A stretch of 64,000 bases of DNA from Desmodesmus armatus (taxonomy: Eukaryota > Chlorophyta > Chlorophyceae > Sphaeropleales > Scenedesmaceae), in NCBI GenBank assembly GCA_007449985.2, contig VIIQ02000589.1, positions 434,001 through 498,000 on the forward strand, written 5' to 3'. The position numbers were made by a program, and so were the translations under genes. Under the pieces are notes generated by a model. That model saw nothing but the letters and a program-made list of their open reading frames with translations. It did not search any database and was not told the DNA's origin. Positions 33,604 to 45,026 of the stretch are shown one piece after another (position 1 is the first letter of the stretch; every line of letters starts with the position of its first letter).

Positions 33604-36600
33604 CTAGCGTCTGAGGTTCCTGCTCAGTTGTGCTAGGGCCTCAGCCACATCATGCACCACCAGGAGCTGCACTGCAGGAACAGCGTCACTGCTCATGCCA
33701 CCACCTGATGCTGCTGCTACATCCGGCAACCCATCATAGATGGCTTCATCACCAGCTGCCAGGCGGTTGGCAAGTTACTGCAGCACCAGCACAAAGCACA
33801 AGGCATCATGTGAGCAGGATCAGCAAGTTACAATCAAAGCCTGGACTCAGGGTACCATGGCACCGCTGGCGCCATGCCCTAAGCAGACGATCCACAGTAG
33901 CCTCTTGTGTTGCTGCCGAATAATACAATCAAAACCATCCCCCTGTGTCATCAAGTGCTGCAGCGCCTTACAAAGCACAGCCCCCGGCCTTACCTGTTCG
34001 ACTTCACTGCTCTTGTCAGCTGCATCCACCAGCTGCTGTGCCAGCTGTGGGTGTGACACAGCCGTGACCCCAGCTGCTATCAACCCATCCAGCAGCTGCA
34101 CTGCAGCAACATGCCTCCCAGCGGCATTCAACGCAGCAGCGGCACCAGCCAGCACTGCCTGCACACCACCAGGACCCACCCCTGGCAGCTGCTGCTTGGC
34201 AGCAGCAAGCACAATGTTGCCCAGCTGCTGCCAGTCACCCAGCACACCGTACAGCTGAGCCAAGCATCCCAAGCTGGTGCCATCCAGCAGCACATCAGCG
34301 CTGCCAGGTTTGAGCAGCTCCGCCCCTGCTGTGCCCATACTGACTGCCACCAGCTGCGGTTTGAACAGCTCCCCTGCCACCTGCACAGCTGCCTTTGCTG
34401 CTGACTCAGCCTCTTCGTCTGATCCCTCCTGCTGATGAGAAGCCGCAACAGCAACCGCGGCCACCAGGAAGCTGTTGACAGCTGGCAGGGATAGCAAAGC
34501 GCTGGGCGTAGCAGCGACGGCATCCCTGGAAGTGGCGGCTGCCTTGCCCTTGCGGCCCGCCACTGCAGGCCCTTGCTGCTTGGCTAGCAAGCCCTGCTCA
34601 TGTTGGCTCAGCAGCAGCATTGCTGCAGCATCCACCCCTTTGGTGTGCACCTGCACTGACAGCAGGGCAGGGCAGGCAGCTGGCCAGGATGGGACCCACT
34701 GCTGGCTGTGCCTGCTGCCCTTGCTGCCCTCTGCTTGCTGCTGAGCCTTGGCTGCTGCAGCAATGATGCCTTCGCCTGCACACATCACACAGCATTGCAC
34801 ATCCTTCGCAGCATCAGCGACCAAGCATATGCCTGCCAACTTCATGCACAAAGTTTGAATTGTTACTGTTGGCCCTTGTTGTGCTGACCATTGCTGTGTG
34901 CATATGGCTTGGTTGGCACTTCCACATTTGGACAGTGCAACAAGCAATCGTTCCAGACAGCACCACCCACCTCTATGCCAGTTGCCGGTGTACTCCGCAG
35001 CCTCTGCTGCCGCCATCAGCCCCAGGTCAAACAACAAGCTGTCCCCTGTGGGCTTGGCACGCTGGTACAGCTCCAGGCACAGCAGCGGGACTGCAGCACC
35101 CGACCCCTGACTCCTGTGCACCCAGGCTGCAAACAGGGCTGCAGCTGCTGCCTCAGGTGACAGAGACGACACCCACTCAGCATATGATGCTTCAAGGGCG
35201 TCATAATCGTTGCCGGCTCTGCTGCCAATCTGGCTGCTGCACATGTAAGCAACCACCTGCACTAGCTGCTCAACAGCTGCTGTGTTTGCCTCACTGTCTG
35301 CATGTCCAAGTCCCTCTCTGCTGCTGCGCATCGTTGCACCACCCTCCCCCAGCTGATCTGCTGCTGCCGACGGCTGCACCTCTGGGTGCTGCCTGCACAG
35401 TGCATTCAGCAGCTGAGCAGCAACATTACCTGGCAGCTGCTCTGCTGACAGGCAGTCATCAGCAAACTGACGCACACTGGGCAACTGTGTGAAGTGGGTG
35501 CTGCTGTTGCCGGTGTCCTCTGCAGTGCTGCACACCAGCTCGCACAGCTGCTGCAGCTGGTCTGGTGTCAGCAGTTGCCCTAGCCCCTGCCCTGGGTTGC
35601 TGTCACGCAATGCACGCAGCAGCAGACCCACAGCTCCTGGCGCAGGCTGACCTAGAGCTTGAGAGATCGCATCCTGCACAGTCGCCGGTTTGGCACCCTT
35701 TGCCAGCACCTGCAGCAACTCTGCCTGCTGTTGTGTGTCACACACCTTCGCAACAGCACCTGCTGCAGCAGCAATGGCAGTTGCTGCTGCCGCCCCTGAC
35801 CCAGCCCTAGCTAAGCACGCTGGCAGCAGCTGCAGTGCTGCCGCTGCCTTGCCGTGCATGCACAACAGCTGCACCAGGTGATCAAGCAGGTCGCTGTCTT
35901 GCCAGGCACCTGCTGCATCTTGCTGCAGCAGCAGCCCTGTCAGTGTGCCAGCAGCGCCGGCTGCCTGCTGGCCGCCAGCAGCAACACACATCTGCAGCGC
36001 CTGAAGCAATGCTGCTGTGTTGAGGGGCTGCCCCTCCTCCTCTTGCTGCTGTTGCTGCCACAAGCTGGCCAGATAAGGCAGCAGCTCTGGGATGTCCTGT
36101 GCGAGCAGCAAGGCTTCCTCAGACTGCCTTTTGGCAACAAGTGCTGACACGACTGCCTGCTGTGCTGCTGGCCTCAGCTGCTGGATGGCAGCAGAACCGC
36201 TGTCGGCAGCTGCGCAGCAGTGCTGCCAGACCGCTACAGCACGGTCAGCTGCTGTGGCTTCGGCAGCGTCAATGCCGCGCTGCTGCACCAGGAGGTCACT
36301 GCAGGCCTGCACCTGCTGCTGTGAGGGCTGGCTGCACTGCTGCAGCAGCTGGAACAGCTGCCAACTCGACTCAGAATTGCCACCCATGCAGGCTGCCTGC
36401 AGCATGGAGCACAGCAGGACAGACACTGCAGGAGAGCTGCTGTGGTGCTGCACCAGTGCCTCAAACTGCTGCTTGTTTGCTGTGCTTGATTGTATGGCTG
36501 CGTGCAGCAGCTGTGCTGTTGCTGCGCTGACAGCTGCTGCCCCGTCCTTCTGCTGCAGCATCAGGTCAAGCAGCTGCATGCAGTCAGCAAAGGACACCGC

Positions 36601-39600
36601 TGCTGCGGTAGTTGTGACTGCTGCCAGGGCCGACTGTAGCAACTGCGGCACCATGGCAGCAGGCAGCAGCTGCACCTGTTGGTTCTGCAGGGCATGCTGC
36701 AGGAGCTGCGGCAGCACCACACGCACAGCATCATTTGACTGTGTTGCCTGCAGCAATGCATCCAGCACAGCTGTTGGCAGCGGCTGCGCAAGCAGCCGCT
36801 GCGTTAGACCACCGGCACCAGCAGCATCAGCAGCCATTGCTGCCACTACTGCTGTTGCAACACTGCTGCTGGGAGCTGCTCCAGCTGAAGACAGCACTGC
36901 TGTGGACCAGTACAGCAGCAGCAGCTCTGGATCAATTGGTGTACTCGGCGCTGCAGCCTGCTGCTGTTCCACCGCTGCCGCTGCCCCTTCCACTGCTGCC
37001 CAGTACAGTTGGGCCTTGGACAGCTGCTGCCCACTTGCTGCCAACTGCTCTGCGGCCTCCAGGACACTGCCACTGCCTGCTGTCACCTCGGCACGCACTG
37101 CTGCACACACAGCGACCTGTAGTTGCTGCAGGCTGGGCAGCTCTGGGTGCTGCTTCAGGAGTGCCAGCACGCCCTGCATGGCAGGCTGCTGCACGCCTGC
37201 AGATGATAGCGACATTTGGCTGCTGCTTGCCAGCAGGGAGCAGACAGCATCCAGCAGCTGTGCAGCAGCCTGCAGGCTAGCGCCTGCCCCTGCATTGCCT
37301 GCTGTGCTGTGCTGTGCCAGCAGCCGGCCAGCAGCTGAGATCACAGGCTGCATAACAGCCAGGGCAAGCTGCGGCCGGTTGGCCACCTTCTCCCACACAC
37401 GCCCCAGCTGCTGCAGGAGAAATGGCACATCAGGGCGCTGCTTGCCAAAGGCCGGGGTAGCTGCAAGCTGCAGGTCTGTGGCGGCTGCCACTGCAGCTGA
37501 CCATGCTGTAGGGAGGGTGGAGGACAGCAGGTCTGCGGGAACCTCTGCAGCACAGGAGGATGGCGGGGCAGGAGCACATGCAGTGGCCACAGCAGCAGTC
37601 CCAAGCAGCTGTTTTACAAGCTCTTATTGCACCATCGGTGACATGAGGACCGGCAATCAACTCAGAATGCGCAAGCAACAAGCATGGAAGCTCTCTGGTG
37701 CTGTGCACATACACCTTAGCTGCCTTGCATTCTAAGCATGTGGAGGCTTTCATGGAAAATCGGCACTGGGTTACAATCTGGCTCCTTTTTGGTCAACACT
37801 GCAGCATGCCGGACAATCTGCACAGGGGCTCAGCATGTTGCATCGACTCACGTGTCAGCAGCTGGTCCAGCACCCGGGAATACCCTCTAATCGTCAGCAG
37901 CGGCACCACCTGCAGCAGCCCCATGACTGGTGTGGAGCTGGCCCAAATGCCTGGGCATTCTACGGCTGCTGTTGCTGCAGCTTGAACAATTGCCTGCATG
38001 GCGGGCTCAAGCTTCTGGAAGGAGCCGCCGGACTCGGCGACGATCTGCTGCACCACATTGATGACATGCGTGGCCTCCAGGTAGGTGGAGATACGCATGC
38101 GGAGTGTACTGCAACAGGAGACAAGGCACGCCCAATCAGCTGACCAGTGATAGGCTGCCAACAAAAGCTGCACGCTGCACGGTGGCTTTCAGTTTATCAA
38201 AGCGGTGCCAGGTAGAGCCAGCCCGTATGTCACAGCACACAAGCAGTCGCGCGGCCAACAATTGTGCGTTGTTTGCAAGGCACAGTGCTTACGTCCTTCC
38301 TGTTGTGGCACATTTCCAGAACACCAGTATGCAGCAAGAACACTCTGTGCAGACGAAACACATCGGCGGCGAGGTTTGAAACTTTTGTAGTACGAGCAGG
38401 CTGCGCTACCACTGCATGCAGTGTTGGCTTACTCCGACAAAGGCACCAGCCACTCGTATCCTGCCGGCATGCCAGCTGCCACCCGGTCATCTTGCTGAGC
38501 CAACTTGACTGCGCGAGCCACCGCAAGGTCCAAAGGCCCAAGGCTGTCCTCAGCAGCAGAGGTTGAGTCACCGTCTAGCTCAAGACCAGCGATGCAGCTG
38601 CTGAGGGCCCAGAGGGTCGCCCGGCAAGAGACTGAGGGTGTGTCACCCATGGTCAGTATCTTGCTGGCAGCAACAGCCCCGGCTGCGCTGCTTTGGATGG
38701 ACCAGCCCGCTCGGCAGACAGCTTCTGCCAGGGCGGTGCAGGTGGCCCTCTTGGCTGCCATGAACTCCGCATACGGCCTGCACAGCACAGCACAGCACAG
38801 CACAACAGGCTCCTTCACTGATGGCCCCACTGTCCGCAGTGCGACAGTACAGCGCTTGAACCACCAGGTAAGACTCCACTCACGTGCGATGTCTGCCAAG
38901 CACTCACTCTACCAACCCGCACCTGAGGTACTCCTCTTCCAGCACCCCTGAACCTGCTATGATGTCAGCCAAGACAGGGCTGTCCCTAGCCTGTTCCACG
39001 AGCTGCAGCTGAGCCAAGGCAGCCGCAAACCACAGTGGTGCACCATCCTTTGCCAGGTCAATGTTGAGGCCGTCTGTCAGGATCTCTCTGAGGCTGTTCA
39101 GCAGGGCAGGGTCAAAAGCACGCAGCTCAGGCCCCAGGCTGCCGGCCCTGCACAGCAGCTGCACAATATCTGCTGTAGATGGCTGCTGCTTGGGCTGCAG
39201 CAGCTGCTGGTGCAGCATATCTGCTGCCTGCTGAACGTTTGGGACTGCAGTCCTCTGCACTGCTGCAGTAGCTGCCGCTACAGCCTGCTGTGCGGCGTCG
39301 GCTGCGCTCTCCTCCTGCGGAGCGCTATTGCCCCGTGCAGATCGGTTGCTGCTCTTCCTGCTGAACTGATTGCGGATTGATGTGCTTCGGGCATCGACCA
39401 TGAAAGGGGATGCAACCTGTGGCAGCATCTTGGTGGGCAGCTGGCCACCCAAAGCCTGAATCTCTGCTGCAAGCTTTGGCTCGCCCCTAGCCAGCACTGC
39501 CGCGCGCAGCACTGGGCTCACGTAACCTGTCCTTTCCTCAAACAGGCTGCCTGTGGAGTGCCTTGCCAGAGCATCGGCGCAGCGAAGGGCAGCCCTGCAG

Positions 39601-42600
39601 CACATACACGCACATGCAGATCAAGTGTGCACACTTGCACGCCATGCCAAGACTCCAACACGCTTCAAGCATGTTGGAAAGTTCAACATGATGACACTCT
39701 TTTGCACACAGATGTCAGAGTGGCAGGCTAATCTTGCCAGCTGAAGGTTTTCAGGAGTCTGAATTGATGGACGAGTCAAGCAGCTCAGCACAGATTGGCA
39801 CAGCAAGCAGTGCACCATGTATGGCATACCTGGCAAAGATTGCGCTGTGTGGCACAGAGTCGATGATGGATCGTGCAGCAGACGCTGCAGCCTCCCCAAC
39901 CTGGCCACCTGTCAGCTGCAGGGCCATGCGCTCCACCTCCACCCAGTACAGCAGGTGGGCAAAGCCACCGTGCTCGTAGTCAGTTATCTGCGTAATGCCA
40001 GTAAAGACTCCAGTTGTTTGTGTGCTTTGCACGCTGCTTGCTTGTGCCTGTCAGCTGAGGTTCAAACCAGATGGCAAGTCGCCCGCTAGGGCTAAGGCAT
40101 TCATTTGCAAGCACAAAAGGAGGGTGTCAGCGATAAGCGTCACACAAAGCAGGCCCCCACCTGCAGCCTGCTGTCAAGGTAAATGAGGGTGTGCTGCTCA
40201 ACACACACAGATGGGAACTGCTGCACAGCCCACTTCAAGTCACCCCGCAGTCCGGCAGGGACTCCCTGGTTACGGGCATGATAGGAAGCCAGCTCAGCAG
40301 CCCTGCACACCATATGACAAGCAGGTAGAAGATTGCTGGGGCGGTGTGCGGTGCAGACCATGCCTCTGATGCTCAACTGGGGAGTAACAAACAAGGCAGC
40401 AAATTTTACACAGCGGGTTTTGATAGCAAACACATGCATGCTGTAGCTCCAGCTAATTCTCAGGCAGTAGAATGACTTGGTGCTGGCTGGGTGGTGATTT
40501 GGACTCCCGGTGGCACTTCACAGCCACACCACCCAAGCGCCATAGCTACCTTCAGCTACACCAGCAACAAAGGCAAAGCTGATGCCAACCCTACCCTTCT
40601 GACAGTCACTCAAGTACATAGATTCAGCACAAATCCTGGTTGCTAACGTGACGCACGTGACAGACTGGGCAATGCCCGCAACTGTAACACCGGCCTTCAA
40701 AGTTAGGGCTTCCAATGCGGACCCCATGTCAAGCTTTGACAAGGCTGGCGGACTTGGCCTTTGCAGCAGCTGCAGCAGAAGTTCATGGCTTGCATTCCAG
40801 CCTGGTGCTCGAGTCGCATTTTCCTTGTCCTCTTTGTATGCAAGGCAAACCTGCGCTCAGGGATGGCGAATGGACAACCAACAGGAGATGTGAAGGGCAG
40901 TGCTGACCAGAATGCAGTGTCTGCAGGTGGGTAGAGGGGGGAAGCTGGGTAAGCTGCAAGCAAGCAGCTCATGTTGACCGTGAAAGCAGCGCCACTGTGC
41001 TTGAGTAATTGACTGGCAAACTTTCACTGTTGGCAACTCAGCACCACATTGCTGTGCAAACCGCACTGGACTGACCAGCAATGCTGTTGCAAGTGTAATA
41101 ATCCTTTCAAACAATTTGTGTCAAGTAATGCTGTTAGAACTTCTATAGTGAACTGCACCTTCAACATGGGGTCCCACTCATCCATTGGATAGATGTCATA
41201 AAGGTGCCCCATCATCATGCTGTGTGCATTCTTGCTGAACGCAGCATTGTAGAAGGCCAGCCGTAGGTCACCAACAATGTCGCCGATTCCGAACCATTTA
41301 TAGACTGTATCGGTGGGGTAGCTGTGCATGTATGACCTCCAGCTGTTCATCTCCAGCTCTGCAGCGCACAGCTCCTGCTGGTCAGCGGCTGGAAGCGTAG
41401 CAAGAACTGCAGGCAGAAAAACACGTGCGGAACCCCCATTGCCGGAGCCCCTGCAACAGCACAAACACGCATCCAGCCAGGATCACATGCATGTAATAAA
41501 GAGACCCCCTCAATTTGACACATACCCTTCTTGCTGTGGGAAGCAGACTAGCTTGTTGCTGGGCGGGGCTCACGCAGCATGCCTGTCTTCGTTGAGGCAT
41601 TCAGCTCACAAAATTTCGCGTGTCAGCTTGAAACAGGCACGCACAGGTTTGGCTGTAGAGCTTTTGTGCAAGGCAACACTGTGCATGTGGTGTAGGTTGC
41701 CACTGGAAACTCACAATTGGCACAGCAAGTCCAGCTTTGTTAGCCCAGCAAATAGGCCCAGCTCTCTGATATCCAGGGGCTGATCTGGCTTCATGCAGCT
41801 GTACATCATCAGCTTAACAGCATCTGGCTTTGCCGATGCTGATGCCCCATCCTTAACAGCACCCATCAGTGATGAGCCCAGTGCATTACCGAGGGCTGGC
41901 AGCCACCCCTGGCTGCTGTTGCTGATGCCCGAGTCTGGCGCAAACCAGGAAGAGGTGAGCATGGTGATGAGGTCAGGCAGCACGTGCCAGTCTCCTTTTG
42001 CCTTGCCATAAGCAATGGCTAAGAGGGGCTCCGCTAGCAGCGGCATGGGCTGCTGGCCACTGGCAGCAGCTGCAGTTGAGGCTGCTGCAAGGATGCTGCG
42101 CAGCTCAGCCACTGTGAGTGAGCCCCCAGGCTGCACATCTGGGGTGCTGCTGTGCCCTAGAATGTCGCGGCAGATCTCATAGGACATCCCTGCACGTGAG
42201 CAGCAGGGCACAGCACGGGCTCAGGACCCCGTGAATCAGGCGCATCTGTTATGTGGACCCATGTATTGCACGTCCGGAGACCTGTCCGGCCACACTGCGT
42301 CACAGCACACGCAGCTGCAAGCACAAGATGTCAACACTACAAGACAGCACCTGCCATCAACTCAGTGTGGGCGGAGTTGCACTTTGTCAGTAACATGTCA
42401 CGCTCAAGGTAGATGTTACCTGCAGGGGAGTCGATGTACTGTGGGTGTCGCTCCAGGAAGGGCAGGACAGCCTTGTGATACAGACGCTGCACTGTGCCGT
42501 AGGTTGATATTATGTTGGACACAAGCTCATTGCCCCCAGCAGCAGCTTCTGCCAGTGGACCTGCTACCAGCAGCTCCTGCTGTGCGGCCTCTGCTGCTGC

Positions 42601-42834
42601 TTGCGCATCCAGCACGGACTGCAGCGGGCGGGCTGACCTTGGGAGCTGGAACACTGTAGGAGGCTGGGGAGCTGCTGTTACTTCATTGCCTGGGCTAAAG
42701 TCGAAGTTGAAGTTGAAGGCTGATGCTGTCACTGGTCGACCCAGCGGTGCGGATCTCGCATGTGCTGCTGCTGACCTGCACCATGTGTGCTGATGGGATG
42801 TGCAGCGGGGCTGGGACTGGTGCAGTGTGCGCAT
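33604..42834 (-). CDS. large alpha-helical, probably plastid-targeted protein, copy A
   Basis: Exons: 42834-42420, 42189-41715, 41450-41159, 40850-40657, 40302-40161, 39987-39830, 39594-38923, 38777-38433, 38108-37852, 37544-34971, 34775-33994 and a last exon ending at TAG 33606-33604 (join uncertain); phases agree through exon 11. About 2,150 residues. The N-terminus MRTLHQSQPRC...RSAAAHARSAP is basic, Ala/Ser-rich and lacks acids, like an algal chloroplast transit peptide. The remainder is helix after helix rich in Ala, Gln and Leu, with segments such as AVPLLCLELYQRAKPTGD-LLFDLGLMAAAEAAEYTGNW that recall PPR/TPR-type helical hairpins. That would fit an organelle RNA or protein-scaffold role, but no family was recognised and none is asserted. 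Exon 10 alone is 2,574 nt and exon 7 carries 42 residues absent from copy B. The reading frame is intact throughout. Confidence 0.75.
38779..38804 (-). repeat. (TGTGC)5 tract forming the acceptor region of exon 8, copy A
   Basis: On the minus strand a TGTGC pentamer repeats up to the CAG acceptor at 38778. The orthologous position in copy B (59663-59690) has the same degenerate pentamer array. Confidence 0.75.
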
Positions 42835-43230
42835 TATGCAGCCTCAGGCCTTAAACAGTATCAAATACACAAGAGGCCCTGGCTGGATATGCAGCACATC
42901 TACTGCAGTGGGGAGCTTGCTGTGGGGAGCTGCAACACTGCAGCACGTTCTGATGGCTTGCCCTCATTCATCAGCAATGCAGGTTCACGAATAGCGGCTA
43001 CTGATGCGACCCCTGGGCCCTGGAGCAGACGTTGAGATCCAAGTTGTGCTACAGCTACTGCAGATCTCTACACAAGTGCAGAAGAGAGCTGTGCACTGAT
43101 GCAGCGTACGGATTTGGCGAGCTACTAAAGTCATAGCAGAAGATTTACGACGGCTTCGATCCCTTTTCTGATCTCAACCGCTGTCGGAACCGTGCCACGG
43201 ACAGCAGAGTCAGTGAGAGTACACTCCGGG
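42835..43230 (-). promoter_or_regulatory. 5' flank of copy A, conserved with copy B
   Basis: Several blocks match the flank at 54870-55278. One of 33 bp (43171-43203) is identical to 54896-54928, 337 bp from the ATG here and 351 bp in copy B. Another (about 42890-42960) shares CCATCAGAACGTGCTGCAG on the gene's strand. Confidence 0.7.
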
Positions 43231-45026
43231 TTGGGGAAATGCACAAATAAAACATACACAACAAAACCAAAAACATAAATGGGATGGCATCTGCGGGATG
43301 TGATCGCTCTCGCTAGTGGTCAGCCACTGCAGTACTGGCCATGGCCAGTATACGTATGGCCACATGTGCCTTTTTGAACCCGACCTTGCAGTTCAATCAT
43401 GCCCCCAAGTGCACACCAGGCAGAAATCACAGTCTCTGTCCTGACAAACTGCAGGCGTTCCGTGATCAATTGATCGGGTGTGGTTGCAACCACAGCCGTT
43501 GTGAGCTGCGAAAGCCAGTGACAACTGACGGTGACGCTGTGAGCTTCACGAACGGCACAAGCTTGATAGGCAATTGAGTGTTCAATGACACAGCTGTGGT
43601 CTTGCGGTGGCTGCCATAGGGTTCAGTAGTGCTTGAAAGGTCCATCCACTGCACAACAAACCCTATGAAGGCTGTTGCAACTACAAACACATGACAGGTG
43701 GCACCCCTTGAGCGCAACGTGGCACTCTTCAACCGTTCTGGGCAAGCATGCAGCTTGCCCCGCCCTCCATTGCTGCGTCACATCACTGCCCAAACCTGTC
43801 TATGTGAGAGACATCATGTATGCAGTTTGCGAGAAAACATTACAAGAATGCTTCCACTGGGTCGGACATTTCACAGTCGGCGGACTTGCACGCGCAACTG
43901 CACCACTGATACCAGAGACCCACACACACAGCGCATATGCACAGCCCCAGTGACACAATGCCATTGTGTTTGAAGCATACTGTGCTTGATGCATGATTTG
44001 CGGTTTGTTGAGCACATGACCAGCCCGACAGGGTACATCATCTTCACATCACGGCCGCACAAAAGCCCTGGCAGTCTAGCAGCACCATAGGAGTGCTGGT
44101 TGCCACAGCCAACATAAACTATTCTCCACTCAAAGAGGAAATTGCAGGGCCTACTCTGCACACGCACCTGCTTCACTGCTGCTGTGTTTGCTGCAAATAC
44201 ATGCACGAACGTGTGATACTGTCACCGCACTGCAACGCAGGTGACAGCATCACAAACCTGCTGCAAAACAACTGTAGCGAAGACCTAGTATCCCCTTGCT
44301 GCTGAGCACCCAGTTGGTGCAGCCCGTGGGGAACACCCTGCCGGCACGCACCAGCAGGGGTGTGAGCCTTGCCTCAACCACTGCAGGAAAATGTCAGCAC
44401 ACTCAACCAGCAGCAGAGAAGGCCGACGTCCGAAGCCAAGCAGAGCAGCATGCTCAGCCGTCGTGTTGGCGGCTGGCCCTGGAGTCATGCAGGGGCGGGC
44501 CTGTCCGTGACATGGAGTGTGGCAAGCTGCCGTGCGTGAAGGACCTGTGGCACAACGAACGAACACGGGTCAAGACATGCCCACTCGGCAAAGGGACAGG
44601 GCACGCTGCACATGATGCTGAGCATGCCATATATCTAAACCAACAATGGTGAAGATGCTGCTTCAGTTTTATTCAGCCAAAAGCCTCTGGCCTCCTTATG
44701 CCCTGCCCAGCTCGGTCCCGCCAGTTTGTGGCAAGGCAACGGTAACTGTATCTACAACCCCTACACATGCAATGCCTGCCAGCTGCTTCCACACCCACCT
44801 CTTAACGTCCATCCACTCGTCCTCGTCACCAGCAACCCACCGTACACCCTCACCCCCTAACCGGCCCCACTCTCCACCCGATGCATGCACCCCCACCCGA
44901 CGTCTCAACCCATGCCACCCGCCTCCACCTGCTGTATAACCCACCACACACCCAACCTCCTAGCCCACACTTTACCTTTACCCAATCATGCAACCCCACC
45001 TACATTCCCTCACACACCCACCCCAC
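43231..45026. other. intergenic region, no gene supported
   Basis: No coding exon was recognised. It holds a palindrome at 43333-43350 and a C-rich, G-poor stretch at about 44760-45020. The right end should contain the 3' UTR of the transporter gene. Confidence 0.4.
43333..43350. repeat. 18-bp perfect palindrome
   Basis: TACTGGCCATGGCCAGTA is its own reverse complement. It lies about 100 bp outside the left arm of the inverted duplication. Confidence 0.8.

Larger units (their letters stand above)
33604..43230 (-). repeat. left arm of a large inverted duplication
   Basis: The whole gene copy A plus about 400 bp of 5' flank is matched in reverse orientation at 54870-64000. Exons are clearly similar; intron sequences have diverged almost completely. 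The arm may extend less far at its 3' end, which has no counterpart inside the window. Confidence 0.9.

Noticed and set aside
36092..37735. 547-codon plus-strand ORF rich in Cys, Ser and Ala
   Set aside because: It is antisense to the giant exon 10 of copy A and results from CAG/CTG codon bias; the matching antisense frame in copy B (61588-62598) behaves the same way.
43231..45026. Possible extra gene in the spacer
   Set aside because: Only short frames without recognisable protein features or consistent splice sites were found.
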